A DNA stretch of 9,009 nucleotides from JAFGMC01 sp963540515 (GTDB lineage: Bacteria > Pseudomonadota > Alphaproteobacteria > Rs-D84), in assembly GCA_963540515.1 (NCBI GenBank), contig CAUTNA010000013.1, positions 1 to 9,009 on the forward strand, in the 5' to 3' direction. Below are positions 1-6,387 of this stretch, piece after piece. Each line of letters opens with the position of its first letter. Position 1 is the stretch's first letter. Below the pieces are notes generated by a model, which saw only the letters and a list, made by a program, of their open reading frames with translations, had not been told where the DNA came from and searched no databases. Both the position numbers and the translations under genes were made by a program.

Positions 1-1059
1 GGAGATGGTTATAAGAACTGTTTAGACCCTACTGGTAATGTTATTTATAATGGTAAATTAATGGAGTCAGGAGATACTATAAGACTAGTAAATTTATGGA
101 AAGATAGTAAAAATGTGAAAGCATGGGATACTTGGGAAAAAAATTCTAATGATACTATAGATTTTGAGCAATATTTAAATAATACATTATATAAATATGA
201 AGAAAATAGTTATAAATTGGCATCAAGTGTAAACTCAAATAGGAATACGATATCTGGATATTTACAAAGTAAAATAGGATATAAAAGAGAAGATGGTAAG
301 AATACAGGATTATGTATGAAAGTAATGGATAGTTGTCAGGCACAAACATATAAGAATGGAAGATATAATCCAAGTAATGAAGTAGTAAAGAGTTATTTAA
401 GAAAAGCATTACATGATATACATGCAAAACATATATCTATAGTTGGAGATAAATATAGACAACAACAGCAGAAAATACTGCAGAAAATGTTTGATGATAA
501 ATTAAATAAATGTAAATCTGATACAGAAGTTTGCTTAAAAAGCATTCATTATAATAAAGAAAAAGAAAATAAAAAACTATTTTATAGTAAGGTAACAGAA
601 TCTCCTTTAGGAACAAATTTATTACCTTTAGATAAAATATATAAAGATAGATTAGATGATTTAATTTTATTTAAAGATTTAGTTATAGATGGAGATGAAA
701 CAAAAAAGTATGAAGTAAAGAAAATAAGTCATGATATATATGAATTTTATGATGATAAAAAACAAAAGAAAAAATTATCATCTGGTGAATATAATTTTGT
801 TGCTAGATTAGGCGTTATTAAGGAAGAGAATTTTAGTGTTAGTATAAAAAATATTAAAGGGAAAATTATTGTAGAAAATGGAATAAAATTAAATATTTTA
901 TCTTTCTATATAGGTGGTAATTATGATGATTATAAAATTCAAACAATATATGGTTTATTTAATAGAGACTCAATTAAATATGAAGATATTCAAAAGATTT
1001 TTACAAGCAGGCATAATATTATATATTTTGATCTTGAAAAAAACAAATTAAATTTCTAG
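1..1059 (+). CDS. Unrecognised Cys-containing protein, 5'-partial (frame open at left edge)
   Basis: The frame is open from base 1, so the ATG at 61 is probably internal: 20 codons precede it without a stop and no ribosome binding site lies before it. About 352 codons are visible. I do not recognise the family. The protein is rich in Lys, Asn, Asp, Ile and Tyr, with a Gln-rich probably helical stretch around bases 451-490 (YRQQQQKILQKMF). Cysteines occur in two C-x6-C pairs (CMKVMDSC and CKSDTEVC) plus one at codon 7, which suggests disulfides and hence an exported protein, but the N-terminus and any signal peptide are outside the window. All ten arginines from base 61 on are AGA or AGG. The stop at 1057-1059 may not be the real end, because the -1 frame continues to 1274 in the same style. 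Existence of the coding region is fairly sure; function is unknown. Confidence 0.75.
   Translation, partial: GDGYKNCLDPTGNVIYNGKLMESGDTIRLVNLWKDSKNVKAWDTWEKNSNDTIDFEQYLNNTLYKYEENSYKLASSVNSNRNTISGYLQSKIGYKREDGKNTGLCMKVMDSCQAQTYKNGRYNPSNEVVKSYLRKALHDIHAKHISIVGDKYRQQQQKILQKMFDDKLNKCKSDTEVCLKSIHYNKEKENKKLFYSKVTESPLGTNLLPLDKIYKDRLDDLILFKDLVIDGDETKKYEVKKISHDIYEFYDDKKQKKKLSSGEYNFVARLGVIKEENFSVSIKNIKGKIIVENGIKLNILSFYIGGNYDDYKIQTIYGLFNRDSIKYEDIQKIFTSRHNIIYFDLEKNKLNF
1038..1044 (+). promoter_or_regulatory. A AAA AAC slippery heptamer, possible -1 frameshift site
   Basis: In the reading frame of the upstream gene the bases read gaA AAA AAC, which fits the X XXY YYZ form of a -1 slippery site. Slipping back one base places the ribosome in the frame that stays open to 1274. 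No GC-containing stem or pseudoknot is evident in the following 50 bases and no Shine-Dalgarno-like stimulator lies just upstream, so a plain homopolymer indel is an equally good or better explanation. Confidence 0.3.
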
Positions 1060-1274
1060 ATGTTATTAATACTAAGAGTGATATATTAGATTATTCAAAT
1101 AAGTGTATTTATTTTTCTTATTCTGATTATTCTGATAAAGATAATCCATATGAAAAGTGTGATTCTATGATAAAATGTTCAGATGAATTTATTGAAAATA
1201 TAGATAAATATAAAGATCAAAATTGTAAAAATTATTTACGTTCCATATTTATGGGAATAAAAAATAATATATAA
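1038..1274 (+). other. -1 frame continuation of the preceding gene (frameshifted 3' end)
   Basis: After the TGA at 1035-1037, this frame stays open for 78 codons to the TAA at 1272-1274. It overlaps the last codons of the upstream gene and runs through its stop. The translation resembles that gene: Lys/Asn/Asp/Tyr-rich, with a C-x5-C pair (CDSMIKC) and two further cysteines, matching the paired-cysteine pattern upstream. It has no plausible own start: no early ATG with a ribosome binding site. The simplest readings are that one A has been lost from the A7 run at 1037-1043, making a frameshifted gene, or that the ribosome or polymerase slips there. Coding character is inferred from openness and composition, not from homology. 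Confidence 0.6.
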
Positions 1275-1303
1275 ATATGTATATTATTTGAATTTAATAA
1301 ATA

Positions 1304-1320
1304 AACCTTAAATTAAGGTT
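1304..1320 (+). terminator. Small inverted repeat, weak terminator candidate
   Basis: A perfect 7-bp inverted repeat (AACCTTA / TAAGGTT) encloses a 3-base loop, 30 bases after the stop of the -1 frame continuation. It has only two G:C pairs and is not followed immediately by a solid T-run, so it is a weak intrinsic terminator at best. Its position between two same-strand genes fits the end of the upstream transcript. Confidence 0.3.
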
Positions 1321-1327
1321 ATTCTAA

Positions 1328-1356
1328 ATGAATTTTTACTTTTAAAAAAATATAAT
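1328..1356 (+). promoter_or_regulatory. Candidate sigma70-type promoter for the lipoprotein gene
   Basis: A consensus TATAAT lies at 1351-1356, with ATGAAT at 1328-1333 as a poor -35 element and a 17-base spacer. Transcription would begin near 1363 and leave a leader of about 36 bases before the ATG at 1399. In such AT-rich DNA, -10 matches occur by chance; the position, just after the small hairpin and before an isolated gene, supports it. Confidence 0.4.
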
Positions 1357-1398
1357 TTACAGTATTATGTTAATCTTCGTGTTAAAATGTGAGGAAGT

Positions 1399-2220
1399 AT
1401 GTATAAGTTATTATTGTGTTTAATATTATTATTTGGATGTAGTAAACAACAACATCAAGCTAACAATTTTTCAGAAGAAAATAATATTTACAAAAAATTA
1501 TCTAAAATTGATTCTAATACAGAATTTTCCTCTGATTTTGGAGATGATATAAAATTAGTCAATAATAATGGATGGGAGTATATAATTAAGGATAATAAAA
1601 ATGGTACTTTTACTTTTAAAGTAAAAGATTTAAAACAAGATGGAGTTTTTGATGTATCTGAATATAAGAATATGGATTTTGGAATAGATACTGAATCAAG
1701 AATTAGAATAGCTAAAACTAATTTATCATATGGTCATTATGGAATTTTAGAAAGCAAGTTTAATTACCTTGGTAATATTCCTGTAAAAAGTACTAATGGA
1801 TTTTTCTTATATCAAAAAGATAAAGAAACTCCTTTCATAACAAAACCTGAAGATATGGTTTTTGAAGGACAAACTCATGCTGTATTAGGTACAAGAAAAA
1901 AAAGTAATAAATTTTCTTATAAAGATCTATCTGGAACAGCCAGAATGATAATACCTGCTAATCAAAATTTTGGTAATTTAGAATTTGATTTTAAAGATTG
2001 GTATAAAGTTACAGCTAAAAATTTAAATTTAGAAAATAATACAGTAGAAAAATGGTCAATAAGTAATCCAGATATTCATTTTATGGATAGGGATGATGTT
2101 AAACCTGTTATCGAGTCCAAAGTATTAGACAATAAAGAAATTATAGGATCATATAAATTAAACCTTCAGGAAGGCACTACAGGATATTCAATTGATGGTG
2201 GATTTGGAATAAAAAAATAA
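1399..2220 (+). CDS. Surface-type lipoprotein, possibly TbpB-like beta-barrel
   Basis: A 273-residue lipoprotein. The N-terminus MYKLLLCLILLFGC is a short lipoprotein signal peptide with a lipobox (LFGC, residues 11-14); Cys14 would be lipidated and followed by a polar Ser/Gln/Asn-rich linker. The start is fixed by GAGGA at 1391-1395 and a stop codon in frame just upstream. The remainder is beta-rich. The C-terminal part has LSGTARMIIP, then NLEFDFKDWYKV, and ends in DGGFGIKK. This resembles the pattern in transferrin-binding-protein-B-like, Slam-dependent surface lipoproteins, where a small-residue SGTA strand, an F-x-x-WY strand and a terminal GxFGxK strand close a C-terminal barrel. That assignment is by motif impression only, and no ligand can be inferred. 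No receptor or Slam gene is in the window. All five Arg codons are AGA/AGG. Lipoprotein status is secure; the subfamily is tentative. Confidence 0.8.
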   Translation: MYKLLLCLILLFGCSKQQHQANNFSEENNIYKKLSKIDSNTEFSSDFGDDIKLVNNNGWEYIIKDNKNGTFTFKVKDLKQDGVFDVSEYKNMDFGIDTESRIRIAKTNLSYGHYGILESKFNYLGNIPVKSTNGFFLYQKDKETPFITKPEDMVFEGQTHAVLGTRKKSNKFSYKDLSGTARMIIPANQNFGNLEFDFKDWYKVTAKNLNLENNTVEKWSISNPDIHFMDRDDVKPVIESKVLDNKEIIGSYKLNLQEGTTGYSIDGGFGIKK

Positions 2221-2241
2221 TTTTTTATATTTATTAAGAAT

Positions 2242-2281
2242 ATTTTTTATTTAAGTAAAAAAATAGACATCATTACTATTT
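2242..2281 (-). terminator. AT-rich convergent intergenic region with weak terminator for xseA
   Basis: The 126 bases between the lipoprotein stop and the xseA stop are almost pure A/T. Read on the - strand, a 6-bp inverted repeat (AAATAG / CTATTT, at 2281-2276 and 2266-2261) encloses a 9-base loop and is followed directly by a T-run, the arrangement expected of a weak intrinsic terminator downstream of xseA. Only one G:C pair is in the stem. No better terminator was seen for either converging gene. Confidence 0.25.
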
Positions 2282-2346
2282 ATGATATTTAAATGTGAAT
2301 TGATAAGTTTTTCTATCTTGTTTAATTTTAAAGTTAAATTAAAAAA

Positions 2347-3561
2347 TTAAATATCAATTATTTTATCAAAAAATTCTAACTTTGCTGGTTTTTTAAATTT
2401 TTCTGATTTATCGATAATTTTATTAGTTTCTGAGTCTCGTACTATGGTAAAACCACGTTTTAAAACATTTTTATATGATAGTGTACTCAACATATCTGCA
2501 AGATGATTCATAGATTGATTAATATTAAGAAATTTATTTTTTATTAAATTTTCCAAACTATTAAGTGTTAGCATTTGTTGTTTAAAATTTACAATTTTAT
2601 TATTTGTATGTGCATTAATTGTATTTTGAATATCATCAAGTTTTTGAATCCACTCCATAATAATTTGTTTTGGACTTTTTATAGAAATATTTTTTAATTG
2701 ATCTTTTGCTCCTATAATCTTGCTTGTAATATTTGTCGTTATTCTATGTGATAAATTATCTAAGTCTTGAATTAAAGATATTTTTGTAGGAACTACAATT
2801 TCTGCTGCCATAGTTGGAGTAGCAGCCCGCATATCAGACGCAAAATCTATTAACATCCAATCTGGTTCATGTCCAACTCCAGATATAATTGGAATTATAC
2901 TATTTGCAACTGTTCTTACAAGTGTTTCATCTGAAAATGGTAATAAATCTTCGAGTGAACCTCCTCCTCTTGCGACAATAATAACATCTACATTTTTTTC
3001 GTTATTAAAATATTCAATTCCTTTTATAACCTCTGATGCTGCTGTTATTCCTTGTACTGTCGCATGAAAAAGTAATACTTCAACAGGAAATCTTTCTTTA
3101 AGTCTGTTTTGAATGTCACGAAAAGCTGCACCTGTTTGACTGGTAATAATACCTATTCTTTTTGGTAAATAAGGTAATATTTTTTTTCTTGAATTATCAA
3201 ATAGTCCTTCTTTTGCCAATTTTTGTTTTCTTTCTTCCAACATTTTAAGAATTGTACCAATTCCAGCAATCTCAATTTTATTCACAATCAACTGATAATT
3301 ACTTCTTGCAGGATATGTTGTAAATTTTCCAGTAATTATAACTTCTAAGCCTTCTTCTAATTTAAAATTAACAGGAGTGCTTTTCCAAATTATAACTGAA
3401 ATTGCAGAATTAGTGTCTTTTATTGTCATATAAATATGACCACTAGATGCCTTTGTTATTTGTGATAATTCACCTTGAACTCTTACAGATGAAAAAGCAT
3501 TTTCTACAACAGCTTTTAATAAATTAGAGACATCACTTACGCTTAAAATTTTATCTTCCAT
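2347..3561 (-). CDS. xseA: Exodeoxyribonuclease VII large subunit
   Basis: XseA is the catalytic subunit of exonuclease VII, which with XseB degrades single-stranded DNA to oligonucleotides in repair and recombination. The 404-residue protein begins with the OB-fold DNA-binding domain (about 1-100, including VRVQGELS and SSGHIYMTIKD). The catalytic domain follows, with GIITSQTGAAFRDI (137-150), the glycine loop ARGGGSLEDL (197-206), GVGHEPDW (228-235) and DFASDMRAATPT (239-250). It ends with a coiled-coil region and the family tail YKNVLKRGFTIVRD. It is somewhat shorter than E. coli XseA (about 456 aa), mainly in the coiled coil. LIDFASD after the catalytic His is the alphaproteobacterial form; HEPD for HETD and RAATPT for RAPTPT are minor variations. 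The ATG lies 4 bases after the tsaD stop with no strong ribosome binding site, implying translation coupled to tsaD. xseB is not in the window. Confidence 0.96.
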   Translation of the reverse strand: MEDKILSVSDVSNLLKAVVENAFSSVRVQGELSQITKASSGHIYMTIKDTNSAISVIIWKSTPVNFKLEEGLEVIITGKFTTYPARSNYQLIVNKIEIAGIGTILKMLEERKQKLAKEGLFDNSRKKILPYLPKRIGIITSQTGAAFRDIQNRLKERFPVEVLLFHATVQGITAASEVIKGIEYFNNEKNVDVIIVARGGGSLEDLLPFSDETLVRTVANSIIPIISGVGHEPDWMLIDFASDMRAATPTMAAEIVVPTKISLIQDLDNLSHRITTNITSKIIGAKDQLKNISIKSPKQIIMEWIQKLDDIQNTINAHTNNKIVNFKQQMLTLNSLENLIKNKFLNINQSMNHLADMLSTLSYKNVLKRGFTIVRDSETNKIIDKSEKFKKPAKLEFFDKIIDI

Positions 3562-3565
3562 AATA

Positions 3566-4615
3566 TTACAACTCGGTTAATGACCAACGAGGACGAGGTT
3601 TAAAAGGTTCTTTTACAATATTTCCTTTTAAAAAATTCTCTATTCCTGCCCAAGCAATCATAGCACCATTATCTGTACACAGATTAAGCGGAGGGGCAAT
3701 AAATTTCATATTGTTTTTTTCTGCTAATTCTTCCATCGCTTTTCTTATATCTGAATTTTTTGCAACACCACCTGCTAAAACTAAATATTTTACATCTTTT
3801 ACCTTATCTATAGCATGGTTAAGTCTGTTTACTATACAATCAACAACAGTTTTTTGAAAAGATGAACAAACATTATTTATAAAATCTTCATTATATGGTT
3901 GCTTTGTATTTGATAAAAGTGTTCTTACTGATGTTTTAATACCAGAAAAAGAAAAATCAGAAGATTGTTTATCACAAAGAGGTTTTGGAAAATTAAAAAT
4001 ATTATGTCCTTTATTTGCTCTTTTATCTACTTCAGGTCCTCCTGGATATGGTAAGCCAAGCATTTTACCAACTTTATCAAAAGCTTCCCCTGCACTATCA
4101 TCAAGAGTTTGTCCAATAAGCTCATAATTTCCAACACCTTTAACTTTTAGTATCATGGTATGCCCACCACTTGCCAACATTAATAAATATGGAAATTCTA
4201 ATTTTGTATTTGTGTTTTTATCATCTGCATTAGTTCCAACTAATCTTGGTACAAGTGCATGTCCTTCTAAATGGTTTACAGCAACAAGAGGTTTTTTTAA
4301 ACTTTGTGAAATTCCCAAAGCACACATCCAACCAACAAGAACTCCTCCAATAAGTCCTGGTCCTGCAGTTGCAGCAATTACATCTAAATCAGATAACTTT
4401 ATATTTGCCTTATCTATCGCTTTTTTTATCACATCATCTATGGATAAAATATGACTTCTGGCAGCAAGCTCTGGAACAACTCCTCCATATTTTTGATGCT
4501 CGGGAATTTGTGAATATATTATATGAGATAAAATATTGTGATCCGAATCAACAACTGCCGCACTTGTTTCATCACAACTTGATTCTATTCCTAAACAAAT
4601 AACTTTTTTATTCAT
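3566..4615 (-). CDS. tsaD: tRNA N6-threonylcarbamoyladenosine synthase subunit TsaD
   Basis: TsaD (Kae1/Gcp family) transfers the threonylcarbamoyl group from threonylcarbamoyl-AMP to A37 of ANN-decoding tRNAs, working with TsaB and TsaE in the cytoplasm. At 349 residues it is of normal length. The ASKHA-fold signatures are all present: LGIESSCDETSAAVV (8-22), GGVVPELAARSH (44-55), the metal-binding NHLEGH with His115 and His119, SGGHTMI (149-155), TLDDSAGEAFDKVGK (170-184), FSFSGIKTSVRT (221-232), LAGGVAKN (280-287), and the third metal ligand Asp315 in CTDNGAM. Nothing suggests loss of function. The ATG overlaps the stop of the upstream gene by one base (TAATG), and xseA begins 4 bases after its stop, so the three genes form a tightly coupled operon. 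TsaB and TsaE are not in the window. Confidence 0.97.
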   Translation of the reverse strand: MNKKVICLGIESSCDETSAAVVDSDHNILSHIIYSQIPEHQKYGGVVPELAARSHILSIDDVIKKAIDKANIKLSDLDVIAATAGPGLIGGVLVGWMCALGISQSLKKPLVAVNHLEGHALVPRLVGTNADDKNTNTKLEFPYLLMLASGGHTMILKVKGVGNYELIGQTLDDSAGEAFDKVGKMLGLPYPGGPEVDKRANKGHNIFNFPKPLCDKQSSDFSFSGIKTSVRTLLSNTKQPYNEDFINNVCSSFQKTVVDCIVNRLNHAIDKVKDVKYLVLAGGVAKNSDIRKAMEELAEKNNMKFIAPPLNLCTDNGAMIAWAGIENFLKGNIVKEPFKPRPRWSLTEL

Positions 4616-5547
4616 TATTTTTGCAAAGGTTCAATTGTATATTCACCAGGTTTTATATCTTGCATACCATCACCTATTGCAGATTCTGATGTATTGTTTG
4701 TTGTAGATTTTATAGCTTCAATATTTTCAGGTTCTGTCTTTATTCCTCTGTTTGAATATTCTGTTTTTAAAAGTGCATATCCTGTTCCTCCACCTGTTGT
4801 TGGTCCCTGAAGTCCTAAAGAATAATATCCTCCTAAAATTCCATAATCTAAGTCTATATAATCTATATTCAACATTATAGATACATTTGTCATACCATCA
4901 CTTGTCATATTACAGGCAAACTCTTTATTAATAAGGGTTGCTTGTGAATTTATTGGGACAACTATATCCATTACTGTTGGTTCACAAATTCTATCAATTC
5001 CATTTACTAAAAATTCATAATTAATACCAACAACAGCTTTTGAAAGTCCAGTTGAAACATTTACTGCAGATATTGAAGCTTTTGGTATTTTTACCATAGC
5101 ATTAGCAATACCAGCACGTACTGGAAAAGATATTCCAGATGATAAACAGGCACGATTAAATGGATCTGCTTCGCATAAATAAAGTCTTGAATGAGAATTC
5201 ATCATAAAAATATTTATAAGACTGTTAAATAAAAAGGTTCTTGTTATTCTGTTATTTAAATTTGTACAACCAAAATTTCTACAAATAACCATAGGTTTTT
5301 CTGAAAATTTAACACCAGGATATGACATAAATTCATTATCTCTAGCATTCATTATATTTTCGTCATAATTTAAACTGTCTGCTCTCTCCATAAAATTATT
5401 CTCTGGAACAAAATTTGGATCGTTTGGATACGCGTCATAAGAAAGTACATTTCTATCATTATAAATATCTTCAAAATCACCTTCTGCAAAAGATGATGAA
5501 TTTACACAAAAGATAGCAAGAAAAATACTGAATAAAAACTTGGTCAT
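4615..5547 (-). CDS. Unrecognised exported protein with six paired cysteines
   Basis: I do not recognise this 310-residue protein. It starts with a clear Sec signal peptide (MTKFLFSIFLAIFC, then small residues) with a likely cleavage after SSFA at residue 21. Cys14 is preceded by Phe, so this is not a lipobox. The mature part begins with an acidic Asp/Asn/Tyr-rich stretch (about 22-75). It then has cysteines at 89/94, 125/134 and 188/212, which look like three disulfide pairs, and a Gly-rich segment (GGYYSLGLQGPTTGGGTGY, 239-257). The tail is polar and probably disordered. It should therefore be periplasmic or surface located. The start is supported by AAAGG at 5559-5555, 7 bases before the ATG. 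It is first in the operon with tsaD and xseA, overlapping the tsaD start by 1 base. This shows co-expression but need not mean a shared function. Confidence 0.85.
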   Translation of the reverse strand: MTKFLFSIFLAIFCVNSSSFAEGDFEDIYNDRNVLSYDAYPNDPNFVPENNFMERADSLNYDENIMNARDNEFMSYPGVKFSEKPMVICRNFGCTNLNNRITRTFLFNSLINIFMMNSHSRLYLCEADPFNRACLSSGISFPVRAGIANAMVKIPKASISAVNVSTGLSKAVVGINYEFLVNGIDRICEPTVMDIVVPINSQATLINKEFACNMTSDGMTNVSIMLNIDYIDLDYGILGGYYSLGLQGPTTGGGTGYALLKTEYSNRGIKTEPENIEAIKSTTNNTSESAIGDGMQDIKPGEYTIEPLQK

Positions 5548-5580
5548 ACAAAAACCTTTAAACTCTACATTCCTTAAGAT

Positions 5581-5604
5581 AATTAAAGTTTATCAAACTT
5601 AATT
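5581..5604. repeat. Imperfect palindrome over the predicted - strand start site
   Basis: AATTAAAGTTT and AAACTTAATT form a 10-bp inverted repeat with one bulged A around a 3-base centre (ATC). It overlaps the predicted transcription start of the leftward operon, so it could be an operator or a hairpin at the 5' end of the mRNA. It contains one G:C pair, and chance is possible in DNA this AT-rich. Confidence 0.35.
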
Positions 5605-5606
5605 AA

Positions 5607-5636
5607 ATATTAAAACATTATAAAGAGTTAAGTCAA
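5607..5636 (-). promoter_or_regulatory. Candidate promoter for the exported protein-tsaD-xseA operon
   Basis: On the - strand, TTGACT (5636-5631) and TAATAT (5612-5607) are separated by 18 bases, which would start transcription near 5600 and leave a leader of about 50 bases. A perfect TATAAT also occurs at 5622-5617 but lacks a good -35 element. One of the two probably serves the operon, as this is the only upstream non-coding DNA. Confidence 0.45.
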
Positions 5637-5650
5637 AACAAAAATGTTTT
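5635..5650. repeat. Short inverted repeat between the divergent promoters
   Basis: AAAACA and TGTTTT flank four A residues, a perfect 6-bp inverted repeat located between the -35 elements of the two divergent candidate promoters. It could be a regulator site acting on both, but it is short and A/T-biased. Confidence 0.2.
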
Positions 5651-5652
5651 TA

Positions 5653-5682
5653 TTGAATTAGTTTAAAGTTTTGTACTAATAT
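5653..5682 (+). promoter_or_regulatory. Candidate promoter for the hydrolase-ruvB operon
   Basis: TTGAAT (5653-5658) and TAATAT (5677-5682) are separated by 18 bases, with transcription expected near 5689 and a leader of about 30 bases. The following gene has AAAGG at 5706-5710, 9 bases before its ATG. The layout mirrors the divergent promoter on the other strand (TTGACT, 18 bases, TAATAT). Confidence 0.5.
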
Positions 5683-5719
5683 AGCTTTCAAAGAATTTCT
5701 TATTTAAAGGTAATTTGAT

Positions 5720-6385
5720 ATGATTGATATAATGATTCCTAGTAGCATTGGAAAACTTCACGCAGTGTATCACAAATCATCAATGGAAATTGCACCACTT
5801 GCTGTAATATTATCTGGTAATCCAAAACTTGGATATGGTATGAATGATAGAGTTACTTATGCTATGTTTCGTGCCTTTATGGACGCAGGTTTTTCAACAG
5901 TTCGTTTTGATTATAGAGGTGTTAATGATTCAACAGGAGTATACGGAAGTACTACTGAGAATGTTCTTGATATAGCAACAGTTATTGATTGGATACAAGA
6001 TAATAATGAAGAATCTAATAAAATATGGTTGGCTGGTTATAACTTAGGTGCTTGGTATGTTTTGCAAAGTATGATGAGACGTCCTGAAGTATCTGGTTTT
6101 GCCTTGGTATCACCAGATTCATCTATATCTGATTTTGGATTTTTATCTCCTCGTCCAAATAGAGGTTTATTGCTTCAAGGTGGCTCAGAGTCAGATGCAG
6201 CAAAAAATTATGGAAACCATTTAAAAGAGATTTTAAAAAAACAAGCTCGTATAAATTTAGAGAGTATAACAATAAAAGGGGCAACAGATAGATATTCTTC
6301 TGCTCAAGAACTAAGACAATTATATAATGATCTCAAAGCCTATGTTGGAAAGGAAGAATCAGATAAACAATTATTAGATTTATAG
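5720..6385 (+). CDS. Alpha/beta-hydrolase-fold protein, probably catalytically inactive
   Basis: A 221-residue alpha/beta-hydrolase-fold protein of the COG2945 type, recognisable from FSTVRFDYRGVNDSTG (58-73), the nucleophile-elbow segment IWLAGYNLGAW (102-112), MRRPEVSGFALVSP (119-132) and DFGFLSPRPNRGLLLQG (138-154). The catalytic residues of active relatives are not where expected. The elbow is G-Y-N-L-G, with Asn108 replacing the serine of GFSFG. The HGDxD acid loop reads QGGSES (153-158). The segment carrying the histidine (typically GANHFF) reads GATDRY (187-192), with Asp190 in that place. The fold is therefore probably kept for a structural or binding role. The ATG follows AAAGG by 9 bases. 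The stop lies 2 bases before the ruvB ATG, so the two are co-transcribed. Residue correspondences are from memory of the family, not from an alignment. Confidence 0.88.
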   Translation: MIDIMIPSSIGKLHAVYHKSSMEIAPLAVILSGNPKLGYGMNDRVTYAMFRAFMDAGFSTVRFDYRGVNDSTGVYGSTTENVLDIATVIDWIQDNNEESNKIWLAGYNLGAWYVLQSMMRRPEVSGFALVSPDSSISDFGFLSPRPNRGLLLQGGSESDAAKNYGNHLKEILKKQARINLESITIKGATDRYSSAQELRQLYNDLKAYVGKEESDKQLLDL

Positions 6386-6387
6386 TT

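Noticed and set aside
61..63. ATG at 61 as the start of the first gene
   Set aside because: The same frame is open back to base 1 and no ribosome binding site precedes this ATG, so the gene most likely begins outside the window.
155..427. 90-codon open frame on the - strand
   Set aside because: It lies wholly antisense to the first gene, and its Tyr/Leu/Phe/Ile-rich composition is what reverse-reading of AT-rich coding DNA gives.
1387..1389. ATG upstream of the lipoprotein start
   Set aside because: It is followed immediately by TGA; the ATG at 1399 follows GAGGA and gives a proper lipoprotein signal peptide.
2221..2260. A-run/T-run pairing at the lipoprotein stop as a terminator
   Set aside because: The possible stem is made only of A:T pairs and would be unstable; it is not distinguishable from background composition.
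4155..4602. Two overlapping + strand open frames (99 and 77 codons)
   Set aside because: Both are antisense to tsaD, whose motifs are intact throughout this stretch; they have no ribosome binding sites or recognisable products.
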